In this document: one piece after another, positions 1 through 10,000 of the stretch
How the letters are laid out: every line of letters begins with the position of its first letter
Position numbering within the stretch: the stretch's first letter is position 1
DNA from: Oceanicoccus sp.
GTDB taxonomy: Bacteria; Pseudomonadota; Gammaproteobacteria; Pseudomonadales; Dasaniaceae
Direction of reading: 5' to 3'
Length of the DNA stretch: 53,348 bases
Assembly (NCBI RefSeq): GCF_029238675.1
Contig: NZ_JAQWFR010000013.1
Span: forward strand, 1 to 53,348
Translations under genes and position numbers: made by a program
The notes under the pieces: generated by a model
Seen by the model: the letters and a program-made list of their open reading frames with translations, nothing else
What the model was told of the DNA's origin: nothing
Database searches by the model: none

Positions 1-835
1 GCATGGCTTGGGGGAAAGGGTCATAGGGGGCGGCTAAGTGCACGATTTTCAGGGCTGCCTGGTCAAGAATTTTGTGGCCAGAGGATTGGAGGATTTTTAC
101 CTGATAGACATCGCCATTGGGCAGTATTGAAACCACCATCCGCAACTTGCCAAATAATTGCTGTTGCTTGGCCTTGCTGGGGTAGTGTTGGTTACCAATG
201 GCCTCAACCTTGGTGCGCCAGTTGTGCAGGTAGAGCGCATCATCGGATTGTTTGGTGGCCACTGAAGTCAGCCTGCGAACCCTGGGCCTTTTGGCATAAG
301 CTTGCCGCTGGATATCCAGCCTGGCCTGCAGGCTGGCAATTTCCAGGCTGCGTTCCATCACCGTCATATCATCCGTTGGTTGCTCATTGGCCTGCTCAGT
401 CTGTTCCCGCTGCTGCTGGTGGCTGGCTTTGCTACGGCTAAAAGAATTTGTGGTGATTTTGGTATTGGCTGCTTGCTGGCGCTCACTTTGGCTTTGCTGT
501 TTCTGCTGCGTGACTTCGCGAATAGCTGTGTCCTGAAAATCTGCCAGCTCCTGAGTTGTTAGCATGGCCTTTTCTTCCAGCGTGCCGCTACCTTGCTGGT
601 TGCTTTGGGCTAAATAGTCGGCTTCTTCAGGGGCGGTTTTGCTGCGGTGCTGGGCCAGGGTAATTTCCAGTTTGGGTGGGGCTACGGCGGGTTTTTCGCG
701 GGTAAAGCTAACACCAAGAATAAAAGCCGCGTGGATGGCCAGCGCCAGACAAAAGGCGAAGCCGAGGCGGTCGTGGTTAATCTCCACATCCGCGAGGCCG
801 GGAAAATCCGGAAGGTTGTTGGTGGCTGCCCCCAT
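1..835 (-). CDS. TonB-family energy transducer (C-terminal end outside window)
   Basis: Reads without a stop from an ATG at 835 to the left edge (278 codons seen), so the gene is partial. Residues about 24-44 form one hydrophobic segment near the N-terminus. A long polar, Gln-rich linker follows (about 75-185). From about residue 200 there is a TonB C-terminal domain with the usual YLxxWRxKVE...YP opening and a GxVxxxxILxSSG strand. Known role: such proteins carry proton-motive-force energy from ExbB/ExbD to outer-membrane receptors. An AGGA lies 12 nt upstream of the start. It follows gshB on the same strand and sits beside pilG, the same context as tonB3 of Pseudomonas aeruginosa, which has been linked to twitching motility. 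A pilus-related role here is therefore plausible but inferred. No proline-rich linker like that of classical TonB is visible. Confidence 0.88.
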   Translation of the reverse strand, partial: MGAATNNLPDFPGLADVEINHDRLGFAFCLALAIHAAFILGVSFTREKPAVAPPKLEITLAQHRSKTAPEEADYLAQSNQQGSGTLEEKAMLTTQELADFQDTAIREVTQQKQQSQSERQQAANTKITTNSFSRSKASHQQQREQTEQANEQPTDDMTVMERSLEIASLQARLDIQRQAYAKRPRVRRLTSVATKQSDDALYLHNWRTKVEAIGNQHYPSKAKQQQLFGKLRMVVSILPNGDVYQVKILQSSGHKILDQAALKIVHLAAPYDPFPQAM

Positions 836-857
836 TGAGCTGTTATTCCTGTTTTCT

Positions 858-971
858 GTCATTCCCGCCCCCGACTAAAGCACTCGAGGGCAGGCTTCGG
901 CGAAAATGACTATCGTCATTCCCGCCCCCGACCAAAGCACTCGAGGGCAGGCTTCGGCGAAAATGACTATC
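858..971. repeat. Two tandem 57-bp repeat units
   Basis: Two nearly identical 57-bp units (858-914 and 915-971) each begin GTCATTCCCGCCCCCGAC and end TCGGCGAAAATGACTATC. They differ by one base (actaaag/accaaag). Each unit is itself a degenerate inverted repeat, with gtcatt... and ...aatgac ends. They run directly into a full-length copy of the dispersed palindromic repeat at 972. Confidence 0.85.
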
Positions 972-1072
972 GTCATTCCCGCGAAGGCGGGAATCCAGTG
1001 CTGCAGATTTCCGCCTTGGCGGAAATAATAGCATAAGCATGCAGTCTGGGTTCCCGCCTTCGCGGGAACGAC
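972..1072. repeat. Full-length dispersed palindromic repeat (about 101 bp)
   Basis: Left arm GTCATTCCCGCGAAGGCGGG plus AATCCAG, then a centre with a second hairpin (TTTCCGCC...GGCGGAAA), then AGCATAAGCATGCAG, then the inverted right arm ending CGCGGGAACGAC. Each arm folds on its own (CCCGC/GCGGG), and the two arms can pair with each other. It lies between gshB and the TonB gene, both on the minus strand. Confidence 0.92.
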
Positions 1073-1091
1073 GAGTTTGTTTGATGATAGT

Positions 1092-2060
1092 TTAGCCGTT
1101 GTTATTCAACTTGCCTTCAATCGCATCCATCAGGGTCGCGGCTATATTGGTGCCAAATTGATCATCGATCTCCCTGACGCAGGTTGGGCTGGTGACATTG
1201 ATTTCTGTCAGGTGCTCACCAATCACATCAAGGCCGACAAATAATAACCCTTTTTCCCTGGCCGTAGCGCCGATCTGATTCGCAATCCAGCGATCCCGGT
1301 CTGTTAAAGGTTGGGCTCGGCCAGTGCCGCCAGCGGCTAGATTGCCTCTAGTCTCACCCTGGGAAGGAATTCTGGCGAGGCAGTAATCAACAGGCTCACC
1401 GTCCACAAGCAAAATACGTTTATCACCATCAACAATTTCTGGCAGGTATTTTTGCGCCATAATCGTATTGGCGCCAAAGTCAGTCAGGGTTTCCAGAATA
1501 ACGCCGAGGTTGGGATCGTCTTGCTTAACCCGGAAAATAGAGGCACCGCCCATGCCATCCAGGGGCTTAAAAATGACATCGCCATGTTCTTTGTGGAAAT
1601 CACGGAGTATTTGTTCGTCACGACTCACTACCAGCGGCGGACAGCACTCCGGGAATTGAGTGGCGAACATCTTCTCATTGCAGTCCCTCAGACTCTGGGG
1701 TTTGTTAACAATCAACGTGCCCAGACGCTCAGCGGCTTCAAGGATGTAAGTGCTGTAGACAAACTCATTATCAAACGGAGGATCCTTGCGCATCAAAATT
1801 ACATCGAGGTCGCCGAGGTTAATATCCTCCTCCTCCCCCAGCTGATAAAAATCCTTAGTGTTCCTGAATACTTGCAGAGGTTTGACCCTGGCTCTTGGCT
1901 CGCCGCCGGCCTGGTAAAGATCCTGCTGGCGCATATAACTAATTGACCAACCCCGGTCGCTTGCCGCCCATAGCATCGCCAGGGTGGTATCCTTTTTAAT
2001 ATTGATGGATTCAATAGGATCCATCACTACGCCAAGACAAATTTTCATAGATTTACTCAT
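1092..2060 (-). CDS. gshB: Glutathione synthetase
   Basis: ATP-grasp ligase joining gamma-glutamylcysteine and glycine, the second step of glutathione synthesis, in the cytosol. The 322 residues align along their length with E. coli GshB (about 316). Visible family segments are LGVVMDPIESINIKKD near the N-terminus, DVILMRKDPPFD, NKPQSLRDCNEK, KPLDGMGGASIFRVK, ARIPSQGETRGNLAAGG and EINVTSPTCVREI. Two starts are possible: ATG at 2060, or an in-frame ATG four codons on (MKICLGVV), which is closer to the E. coli N-terminus. No strong ribosome binding site decides between them. Upstream of pilG on the opposite strand and followed by a TonB-family gene, as in Pseudomonas. Confidence 0.96.
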   Translation of the reverse strand: MSKSMKICLGVVMDPIESINIKKDTTLAMLWAASDRGWSISYMRQQDLYQAGGEPRARVKPLQVFRNTKDFYQLGEEEDINLGDLDVILMRKDPPFDNEFVYSTYILEAAERLGTLIVNKPQSLRDCNEKMFATQFPECCPPLVVSRDEQILRDFHKEHGDVIFKPLDGMGGASIFRVKQDDPNLGVILETLTDFGANTIMAQKYLPEIVDGDKRILLVDGEPVDYCLARIPSQGETRGNLAAGGTGRAQPLTDRDRWIANQIGATAREKGLLFVGLDVIGEHLTEINVTSPTCVREIDDQFGTNIAATLMDAIEGKLNNNG

Positions 2061-2408
2061 GATTTTTCGGGTTTGACCGAAATATATACTGATAGCTAAA
2101 ACTTATCGATAATTGCTAGCGATTTCTCACTTCTCAAGGTGGGCGATATCATGAACCGCTTCTATACTGATACATTGTATACCGCTATTGCTGCAGCATT
2201 TTATCCTACCCGTGACAGCTGGCATTACGTTACGTTGCCACGAGAGACAAATCAAGGTTTCTACAAGTTTAGTCAGATAGAAATTTACTTTATTTATCTG
2301 GTACTTATGGACAAAAACTTGAGACCATGCGAAATGAAGCGCGTTAACAAAGATGTTAAGTATTAAAGGGTTAAAACCAAAAACGTCCCGGACAATAAGG
2401 CCTACGGT
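2061..2408. other. Intergenic region between divergent gshB and pilG
   Basis: A 348-bp divergent spacer that should hold the promoters of both gshB and the pil-chp operon. No palindromic repeat copy is present. AT-rich stretches such as AAATATATACTGATAG (about 2080-2095) could serve as -10 elements, but no clear -35/-10 pair stands out. It contains one weakly supported small ORF (2151-2366). Confidence 0.5.
2151..2366 (+). CDS. Possible small hypothetical protein (71 aa)
   Basis: ATG at 2151 is preceded by AAGGTGG with an 8-nt spacing, a good ribosome binding site for a random ORF. The product is rich in Tyr and Phe (opening MNRFYTDTLYTAIAAAFYP). It has no signal peptide, clear membrane segment or motif I recognise. 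It ends 42 bp before pilG and could be the first gene or a leader peptide of the pil-chp operon, or a chance ORF in the promoter region. Nothing beyond the start signal and its position supports it. Confidence 0.22.
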   Translation: MNRFYTDTLYTAIAAAFYPTRDSWHYVTLPRETNQGFYKFSQIEIYFIYLVLMDKNLRPCEMKRVNKDVKY

Positions 2409-2798
2409 ATGGAAGGAAATTTCGAAGATTTAAAAGTCATGGTGATTGATGATAGTAAGACCATCCGCCGCACAGCTGAGACGCTGTTGAAAAAAGTCGG
2501 CTGTGATGTCGTCACCGCTACTGATGGTTTTGATGCCCTGGCAAAAATTGCTGATACCCGGCCCAATATCATCTTTGTTGACATTATGATGCCGCGCCTC
2601 GATGGCTACCAAACCTGCGCGCTAATCAAAAACAACAGTGAATTTAAAAACACGCCAGTGATTATGTTGTCGAGTAAAGATGGCCTGTTTGATAAGGCTA
2701 AAGGTCGTATCGTCGGCTCTGATGAATATTTGACCAAGCCCTTTAGTAAGAGCGAATTATTAGGTGCTATCCAGACCCATGTGGGTGAAATTCAGTAA
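2409..2798 (+). CDS. pilG: Type IV pilus response regulator PilG
   Basis: Single receiver-domain protein (129 aa) with no output domain. The phosphorylation site lies in FVDIMMPRLDGYQ, the acidic pocket in MVIDDSKTIRR, and the conserved switch Lys in YLTKPFSKSE. In Pseudomonas, PilG is phosphorylated by the ChpA kinase and promotes pilus extension and cAMP signalling. AAGG lies 8 nt upstream of the ATG. First recognised gene of the pil-chp cluster, with pilH 91 bp downstream. The KTIRRTAETLLKKVGCDV segment and the cluster position separate it from other CheY-like proteins. Confidence 0.95.
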   Translation: MEGNFEDLKVMVIDDSKTIRRTAETLLKKVGCDVVTATDGFDALAKIADTRPNIIFVDIMMPRLDGYQTCALIKNNSEFKNTPVIMLSSKDGLFDKAKGRIVGSDEYLTKPFSKSELLGAIQTHVGEIQ

Positions 2799-2889
2799 TA
2801 TTCCGATTGGGTGCCGACCAGCGGGTGCCCATCAAAACATTAAGCATAACGATACCAGGTGCTTAGCACTTTTGTGACGGGGAGGAAAT

Positions 2890-3252
2890 ATGGCTCGAGT
2901 GTTAATCGTTGACGATTCACCGACAGAAACACACAAAATGTCCACTATTTTAGATAAACATGGACATGAAGTAATCACCGCCGAGAGTGGCGAAGAAGGA
3001 GTGGCTAAAGCTAAAGAGACATTGCCCGATGTAGTACTTATGGACATTGTTATGCCAGGCTTAAACGGTTTTCAGGCAACCCGCCAGTTAAGCAAGCACG
3101 ATACAACCTGCCATATCCCAGTGATTATTGTAACCACCAAAGATCAGGAGACCGATCGTTTGTGGGGTAAGCGACAGGGCGCGAAAGGCTACCTGACCAA
3201 GCCGGTTGATGACGGTACTTTGATGCATGCTATTAAGGATGTACTGCCATAA
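2890..3252 (+). CDS. pilH: Type IV pilus response regulator PilH
   Basis: Second stand-alone receiver protein (120 aa). Motifs: VLIVDDSPTETHKM (acidic pocket), VLMDIVMPGLNGFQATRQ (phospho-Asp), VTTKDQETDRLWGKRQGAKGYLTKP. The DRLWGKRQGA segment is typical of PilH. In Pseudomonas, PilH opposes or balances PilG, affecting pilus retraction and acting as a phosphate sink. A strong site (GAGGA) precedes the ATG. The 91-bp gap to pilG holds no obvious terminator, so co-transcription is likely. Confidence 0.95.
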   Translation: MARVLIVDDSPTETHKMSTILDKHGHEVITAESGEEGVAKAKETLPDVVLMDIVMPGLNGFQATRQLSKHDTTCHIPVIIVTTKDQETDRLWGKRQGAKGYLTKPVDDGTLMHAIKDVLP

Positions 3253-3288
3253 TTAATCTTTAACAAGTACTTATCATGAGTAACTCTT

Positions 3289-3831
3289 ATGAGTAGTAAC
3301 CCAGCAGAACCTTTTGAGCTATTACAGGATATTGCCCAGCGCAGTCTTGGTAATGCCCGGGGTTTGCCCGCACAGGTTGATATTAAACCCCACTGGTCGG
3401 GTATTGGTTTTAAACTGGCAGGGCATCACTTTGTTGCCCCTATGGGAGAAGTTGCAGAAATTTTGGCCCAGCCACCAGCCACCCGTCTGCCGGGGGTGCA
3501 GTCATGGGTGCACGGAGTGTCCAATGTTCGCGGACGCCTCTTACCTTTAATCGATCTCGAAAGTTTTTTTGGCGGGTCACTTGGCGCCCGCAAGAAACGC
3601 AGGGTGCTAGCTTTAGAGCTAGGCGACCTTTATAGCGGTTTAATCGTTAGCGAGGTGTTTGGAATGCAGCATATTCCCACCGATTCCTTTCGCGAGGATG
3701 TACCAGAAGTATTAGGTTCCTTAAAGCCGTTTCTGGCGGGGTCTTATCAGCATAACAACCAGGTTTGGTCTGTGTTTAGTCCCTATAAACTGGCGCAAAA
3801 TGCTGAATTTTTTAACGCGGCGGCAACGTGA
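3289..3831 (+). CDS. pilI: CheW-like adaptor PilI
   Basis: CheW-domain protein (180 aa) that couples the receptor PilJ to the kinase ChpA. Family segments: HWSGIGFKLAGHHFVAPMGEVAEIL, LPGVQSWVHGVSNVRGRLLPLIDLESFFGG, and GLIVSEVFGMQHIPTDSF, followed by FSPYKLAQ near the end. All are close to P. aeruginosa PilI. The start region is repetitive: ATGAGTAAC at 3276 and again ATGAGTAGTAAC at 3289. Only the second is in frame; the first would stop after six codons. The Shine-Dalgarno is weak. Confidence 0.95.
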   Translation: MSSNPAEPFELLQDIAQRSLGNARGLPAQVDIKPHWSGIGFKLAGHHFVAPMGEVAEILAQPPATRLPGVQSWVHGVSNVRGRLLPLIDLESFFGGSLGARKKRRVLALELGDLYSGLIVSEVFGMQHIPTDSFREDVPEVLGSLKPFLAGSYQHNNQVWSVFSPYKLAQNAEFFNAAAT

Positions 3832-3904
3832 GTTGCGGCTTAAATTTTTTAAACGATGTGTAACAGTTGTAGTTAACCTTAACTAGCAGCGGAGAGTCCC
3901 GGGC

Positions 3905-6019
3905 ATGAACGCTAAAACCAGAGGTGCAGCAGCAAAGCTGCCCACCAACCGAGCTATAAGCTTTTTCCTCTTTTTGATGGTGGCCGGTATTATCGGCGCC
4001 GGTTTCAATGCGTATATCGTGTTGCGCGATGCGGGTTTTGATGCCCGTTATCTGGAGCTAACCGGTGAACTGCGAGTACTCTCACAACAGATATCAACCA
4101 GCTCTCGTCAAGCCACCGCGGGTGACGCGGCGGCCTTTGACGAGTTGTCAAAATCCCGGAATAAATTCAACCAGACCATCGGTATTTTGCAGAACGGAAC
4201 TTCCTCACTACCGTCACCGCAAAGTATGCTCTCCAGTGAATTGTCTGAGCTGGGCGGTTTATGGAACAAGGTAAATACAGCATCGTCAACCATCGTTGAT
4301 AACCGTGAAAGGATCTTGTTCCTGCACGAAGTTGCGAAAACGCTAAACGATTCTATCCCGGAATTACAGGCAGAATATAACAACGTTGTGGAAATCTTAT
4401 TAGAGAACCGTGCACCGGCAGAACAGGTGGCGGTAGCACAGCGTCAATCCTGGTTGGCGGAACGTATCGCCCGTAATGTGGATAACATGCTACAGGGTGG
4501 CGAAGCGGCAAAAGATGCAGCGGACCAATTTAACCTGGATGCGAGCTTATTCGGGTCGGTACTAAACGGTATGTTGCAAGGTAACAAAGCGATGCGGATT
4601 TCCCAAGTAACGGACAAAGACGCAAAGGCCTCCCTTGAAGAAATTAACAAATTATTTGAATTCGTAAGCGGTTCGGTGGATGAAATTTTCCAGGCATCAC
4701 CGGATTTGTTGAGTGCTCGTAATGCGGCCAATCAAATTGTGATTGATTCACCGCAGGTGATGGAATCTACCAGCAAGCTGGCGGAAGAAATTACTACGCT
4801 GGAAAGCAAAAGAAATATTACCGGCACCACCACCCTGATTTTTTTGGGGGTGACCTTATTTTCCTTAGCCATGATCGGTATTCAAACGTTCCGCAACACC
4901 CAGTTCCGCCTGCGTGAAACCCGTGAGATGAATGAGCGAAACCAAAACGCGATCTTGCGTTTACTGGATGAGTTGGCAGATCTCGCGGACGGTGACTTAA
5001 CAACAACGGCAACCGTAACCGAGGACTTTACCGGTGCAATTGCTGACTCTATTAACTTTACTATTGACCAACTAAGAATCCTGGTATCGCAGATAAACGA
5101 TACCGCGGTGAAAGTATCCGGGGCGGCACAGGAATCCCAGTCAACGGCGCTGCATCTCGCCGAAGCGTCCGAACACCAGGCGCAGGAAATTGCCGGTGCA
5201 TCGGCGGCGGTTAACGAGATGGCGGTGACCATCGACCAGGTATCTTCAAACGCTGCCGAATCAGCGGGCGTTGCGGAGCGATCGGTGGCGATCGCAAACA
5301 CCGGCGCAGAAGTGGTACAGAACACCATTAACGGTATGGATAATATCCGTGAGCAGATACAGGAAACTTCAAAACGTATTAAGCGACTAGGGGAGTCATC
5401 ACAGGAAATCGGGGATATCGTATCGTTGATCAACGACATCGCCGACCAGACCAACATCCTCGCACTTAACGCAGCGATTCAGGCATCGATGGCGGGTGAC
5501 GCTGGTCGAGGCTTCGCGGTTGTTGCGGATGAGGTACAGCGACTTGCGGAACGTTCTTCAGCTGCAACCAAGCAGATTGGGGCGCTGGTTAAAACCATCC
5601 AGTCAGATACCAACGAAGCAGTTATCTCAATGGAACAAACCACCGCGGAGGTGGTGCGTGGTGCTCGCTTGGCACAGGATGCGGGTACAGCATTGGAAGA
5701 AATCGAGGAAGTATCCCAGGAACTGGCGGAGTTGATCCAGAACATTTCCAACGCTGCACGCCAGCAGGCATCGTCAGCGGGCCACATTTCCAACACGATG
5801 AATGTTATTCAGGAAATTACCTCGCAAACCTCTTCAGGTACTACTGCAACAGCACAATCTATCGGTAACCTTGCCGATATGGCGAACGAATTACGTGAGT
5901 CGGTTGCGGGCTTCAAACTTCCAGAAGAGGCAGAGCTGGAAGTTGATATTGAAGAAGAGGACATTGAAGAAGTTTATCAAGAGGAAAAGCCAGAATTGGC
6001 GATGGCCTCCGGCGAATAA
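3905..6019 (+). CDS. pilJ: Type IV pilus chemoreceptor PilJ
   Basis: Methyl-accepting chemoreceptor of the Pil-Chp system (704 aa). A first membrane segment lies at about residues 18-41, a helical periplasmic region at about 42-305 and a second membrane segment at about 306-328. A HAMP-like linker follows, then a long signalling coiled coil with hairpin tip around 500-550 ([33 protein letters not shown]). The tip carries QASMAG where most receptors have EAARAG, as in PilJ. The last 30 residues are strongly acidic ([20 protein letters not shown]). GGAGAG lies upstream of the ATG. In Pseudomonas, PilJ senses surface contact, probably through the pilin, and feeds ChpA. Confidence 0.95.
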   Translation: MNAKTRGAAAKLPTNRAISFFLFLMVAGIIGAGFNAYIVLRDAGFDARYLELTGELRVLSQQISTSSRQATAGDAAAFDELSKSRNKFNQTIGILQNGTSSLPSPQSMLSSELSELGGLWNKVNTASSTIVDNRERILFLHEVAKTLNDSIPELQAEYNNVVEILLENRAPAEQVAVAQRQSWLAERIARNVDNMLQGGEAAKDAADQFNLDASLFGSVLNGMLQGNKAMRISQVTDKDAKASLEEINKLFEFVSGSVDEIFQASPDLLSARNAANQIVIDSPQVMESTSKLAEEITTLESKRNITGTTTLIFLGVTLFSLAMIGIQTFRNTQFRLRETREMNERNQNAILRLLDELADLADGDLTTTATVTEDFTGAIADSINFTIDQLRILVSQINDTAVKVSGAAQESQSTALHLAEASEHQAQEIAGASAAVNEMAVTIDQVSSNAAESAGVAERSVAIANTGAEVVQNTINGMDNIREQIQETSKRIKRLGESSQEIGDIVSLINDIADQTNILALNAAIQASMAGDAGRGFAVVADEVQRLAERSSAATKQIGALVKTIQSDTNEAVISMEQTTAEVVRGARLAQDAGTALEEIEEVSQELAELIQNISNAARQQASSAGHISNTMNVIQEITSQTSSGTTATAQSIGNLADMANELRESVAGFKLPEEAELEVDIEEEDIEEVYQEEKPELAMASGE

Positions 6020-6030
6020 AAAAACTGCCT

Positions 6031-6132
6031 GTCATTCCCGCGAAGGCGGGAATCCAGCGCTGTAGATTTCCGCCTTCGCGGAAATAACAGCATAAGCATG
6101 CAGCCTGGCCCCCCCGCCTGCGCGGGGGTGTC
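6031..6132. repeat. Full-length palindromic repeat inside the pil-chp operon
   Basis: Left arm GTCATTCCCGCGAAGGCGGG, centre with TTTCCGCC/GCGGAAA hairpin and GCATAAGCATGCAG, right arm changed to CCCCCGCCTGCGCGGGGGTGTC. The right arm keeps self-pairing despite many substitutions (compensated stem). Lies between pilJ and pilK, the only repeat interrupting this operon. Confidence 0.92.
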
Positions 6133-6169
6133 GGAATAGCAAACAGAGAATAGTTTAAGAGTAATGGCG

Positions 6170-7036
6170 ATGTCGACATGGTCATACAAGGCAGCGCCGG
6201 AACTCAGTGATGAACAATATGCTCGTTGGCAGTCTCTTCTGGAGAAACGCACGGGCATTTGTTTTATGCAGCACAAGTCCATTTTGCAAAAAGGTTTGCG
6301 GCAGCGAATGAGCGAAGTAGGTGCCGAAGACTATGAACAATATTTTCAACAAGTCAGTGCAATACCCGATGGTGTTGTGGAGTGGGCACAGCTGATCGAC
6401 AAAATCTCGGTAAAAGAGACCAGTTTTTTTCGCGATAGTTATGCCTGTGATGTAGTAAGAGATTTTCTGTTACAGCGTGTGGCAGAAAATACAGAATCAG
6501 AAACCTATCCCTTGGATATTTGGAGCGTAGGTTGCTCAACCGGCGAAGAGGCATACTCGTTGGCGATGCTGGCAAGCGAAGTTATTGATTATTTGGCAGT
6601 AAAAAAATTTCTCGGTGTGATGGCAACTGATATTAGCCAAACCGCATTAATGATGGCGCGAAGGGGAGTTTACTCCGAACGTAAACTGGAAAACTTACCG
6701 CTGGCCATAAAGAATAAATATTTTGTAGAAAATAAAGCAGGTGATTTTCAAATATCACCGACCCTGCGCCAAAGAATTTATTTTGTGCCAGGCAATATGT
6801 TAGAGATAGAGCAGGCGCCAAAATTGGTAATGGATGTAATTTTTTGCCAAAACGTGCTGGTTTATTTCCGTCGGGAAAGACAGTGGCAAGTGCTAAATGC
6901 ATTAACAGAACACTTAAAGCCCGGCGGATTGTTAATAATTGGTCCCGGTGAAGTCATAGGTTGGCAACATCCGCAGATGCAGCGCAGCGGTGATGACAAA
7001 GCACAGGCTTATATTAAACGGGAAGTCACTAACTAG
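6170..7036 (+). CDS. pilK: CheR-type protein methyltransferase PilK
   Basis: SAM-dependent glutamate methyltransferase expected to modify PilJ. The CheR N-terminal region has KISVKETSFFRD. The SAM site is WSVGCSTGEEAYSLAM, and DVIFCQNVLVYF matches the CheR motif DIIFCRNVLIYF. ATG at 6164 leaves only 2 nt from AAGAG. ATG at 6170 leaves 8 nt and gives MSTWSYKAAP, so 6170 is preferred. About 288 aa. The upstream gap is mostly a palindromic repeat, which may weaken transcription or translation between pilJ and pilK. In Pseudomonas, loss of PilK has little effect on twitching. Confidence 0.93.
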   Translation: MSTWSYKAAPELSDEQYARWQSLLEKRTGICFMQHKSILQKGLRQRMSEVGAEDYEQYFQQVSAIPDGVVEWAQLIDKISVKETSFFRDSYACDVVRDFLLQRVAENTESETYPLDIWSVGCSTGEEAYSLAMLASEVIDYLAVKKFLGVMATDISQTALMMARRGVYSERKLENLPLAIKNKYFVENKAGDFQISPTLRQRIYFVPGNMLEIEQAPKLVMDVIFCQNVLVYFRRERQWQVLNALTEHLKPGGLLIIGPGEVIGWQHPQMQRSGDDKAQAYIKREVTN

Positions 7037-7092
7037 TTAGTGGTAGACGATTAGCCGAGCAATCAGTTGAAGAATGAAAAGGTTGGAAAAGC

Positions 7093-10000
7093 ATGAGTGA
7101 GCGCCAGGATTTTATCGCGCTGGATTGGGTGGCCGGAGAAATAGGTGAAACCCTAAGCCAGGCAGCCCAAGCCTTAGAGGCCTATATTGCCAATCGCGAT
7201 GATGCAACCAAACTGCGGTTTTGCTTGACCCACTTACACCAGGTGCACGGCACCTTACAAATGGTGGAGTTTTTTGGTGCTGCGTTATTAGCTGAAGAAA
7301 TGGAAAGCGTGGCCGAATCGCTAAGCCAAAACACGATTCATGGCAGTCACGTTGATGATGCTTTGGAAGTGCTAAGCAATGCCATTGCACAGCTGCCTGT
7401 TTATTTAGAAAAAGTTAAAGAATCTCGTCACGGCTTACCAGCAACACTAATACCCGTTTTAAACGACCTGCGCGCCGTTCGTGGTGAAAGTCTACTTTCA
7501 GAAACGGTTTTATTCGCGCCACAAATGGCATCGTCCTCGAGTAATATGGCGGGTGACCTACAGTTATCAGCGGCCGAGCTAGTAACCATTGCCCATAAGC
7601 TACGGAAAATGTTTCAAATTGCCTTATTGGGTTTTATCCGTGGCAATGATGTTAAGAATAATCTTAATTATCTGGCAAAAGTCTGTGCCCGTTTGGCGAA
7701 ATTTACTGAGGGTTTTCCATCGCAGCCGTTATGGAAAGTCTGCATCGCCGTTTTGGAAGGGTTGCTTAATGGCTCCATAGAGTCCAGCGTGGCGGTAAAA
7801 ATATTATTACGTCAGGTCGATCGCCAAATAAAAGGCATTATCGATGAAGGTCAAGCCGCACTGGAAACGAGCACGCCGGATGACCTGCTAAAAAACCTGC
7901 TTTACTATGTAGCCCGCAGCAAAGCCAGTTCCCGCTATATTCAGGAAATCAAAGCGGACTATAAATTGGAAAACTCACTGCTGGGTGAAACAGAACTGGA
8001 AGACAACGCATTGACCACGCCGGATGCAGCTGTGATGCAATCCGTTGTTGAAGCCTTATCCCGGGAAATGAAAGATATACAACTTACCCTGGCGGAAGTC
8101 GGCAATGATTCTGCCGCACTAACAGAGGCGTTACCCTTATTTCGTCGAGTTAACGACACCATGGCTATTTTGGGTATGGGCAGCACACTCAAACTAGTGC
8201 AAGAACCCTATGCCCGTTTAGCAAAACTGTTAGCGACACAGGAAGTGATTGCAGACCATGAATTGCAAATCATCCGTAACCAGATTGCCCAGGCAGAAAC
8301 CACATTAAACCTCGGCGCTGTTATTAGCAGTAATGAAGAACAAGAATTGTTTAATGATAGCGAAGAGGCCCAGGGGCATCTGGATTTAGCCTTTGATTCT
8401 GTAGTCAGGGAATCCCGCAATGGTTTGGAGCAAGCCAAAGAAGCTATTATCGAATTTGTAGCCACCCAGTGGAATCATAATTGCTTAAGCGACTTGCCTT
8501 TATTATTAAATGAAATTTATGGCAGCTTAAATATGGTGCCATTAACCCGCGCCGCTCAAGTCATAAAGTCCTGTGAACATTATGTTAGTGAATCCCTGCT
8601 AGCAGAAAAAACCATTCCACAATGGCAGATGCTGGACACACTGGCTGATGCGATTGCTTCCATTGATTACTACCTGGAGCGTCTCAGTGATGGCAATGCT
8701 AAAGAAGGCGATGCGATTCTTGATGTGGCTGCAGAAAGTGTCGCGGAGTTAGGCTACCCGATTTCAGAAACTGCTACTGATGTTGAGCAAGAGCCTCCAG
8801 TATCAGTAATTCCAGTGTTGGCTGAAGTGATACCACTGCATGGGACTGCCGATCAATCCGAGCCAGAAGATGAAGACTACGATCCAGCGATTGTAGAAGT
8901 TTTTATCGAAGAAGCCGGTGAAGTTCTTGAACTCATCGACGAGTATCTTCCACAATGGCAGGCCGATCATAACGATGAAGAAGCGCGTTCTACCATCCGT
9001 CGTGCCTTCCATACCTTAAAAGGTAGTGGCCGTATGGTTGGCGCTACCGATATCGGTGAGTTAGCCTGGGCCGTAGAAAATATGCTGAACCGGGTGATGG
9101 AAGGCTCCATTACTATTGACCAGCATCGTTTTGATTTAATTAAGGAGGCTCGGGCTAAAGTTCCTGAATTAGTCACCGCCTTTGAACAGCGCCAGCCAGC
9201 TGATAAAACAATTTTCGAATCCCTTATTGAACCCCTTATTGAACGGGCCAATGCACTGGCAGCACAGCAAGCCCCTGATCCGGGAGCAGCTTCTGAGCCA
9301 GTTACCGAAACTGAAGCCCCAGAACTTGATGATGAACTGATCGAAATCTTTGCCGCCGAAGCTGTCATTCACGGTCAGGTACTGGATGACTTTATTGCCC
9401 ACTGCAAAGAATTAGCTGGCCCTGCAGAATTAACCGATGCCCTCCAGCGCGCACTGCATACCTTAAAAGGTAGCGCCAATATGGCAGGTATTTTACCGGT
9501 GGTTGCCGTAGTAACACCGCTAGAGTATGCCGTCAAAGAATTACGCGCCAGCCAACTAAAAGTAGATATGCCCCTGGTCGACTTACTGGAACAGGGCGCA
9601 CTATTAATAAAAGCGGGCATTGAACAGCTAGCCATAACACCGTTGCAACAGCTGCCCGGTGTTGAGCAATATGTCGATGCATTAATGGCGTTATTTAACC
9701 AGCGCATTGCCAGCGCGATGGATACTGATGATAGCGATAATGGCATACCGCCAGAAGCGCTTAACCAGTTCCTGACTGAAAGCCTGGATTTGTTCACCGA
9801 AATTTCTGGCCGTCTGGTGCTATGGCAACAGGGTGATGTTCAACCTGGAGACCCCGCCATACTGGAAACCTTAATGGATCGTTTTATTGGCCATGCGGAA
9901 TCGGTCAATATGCTAGCCCCTGTTGAGTTTGGCCAACAAATACAAGTGTTATACCGCCGCGCAGCAGAACTGGACCCCAGTGTAGTCAGAGATGACTTCT

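Noticed and set aside
858..1072. Possible CRISPR array or protein repeat from the 57-bp units
   Set aside because: Only two units, no spacer variation, and the third element is a dispersed palindrome. The minus-strand frame across it (843-1040) is a read-through of repeats, not a gene.
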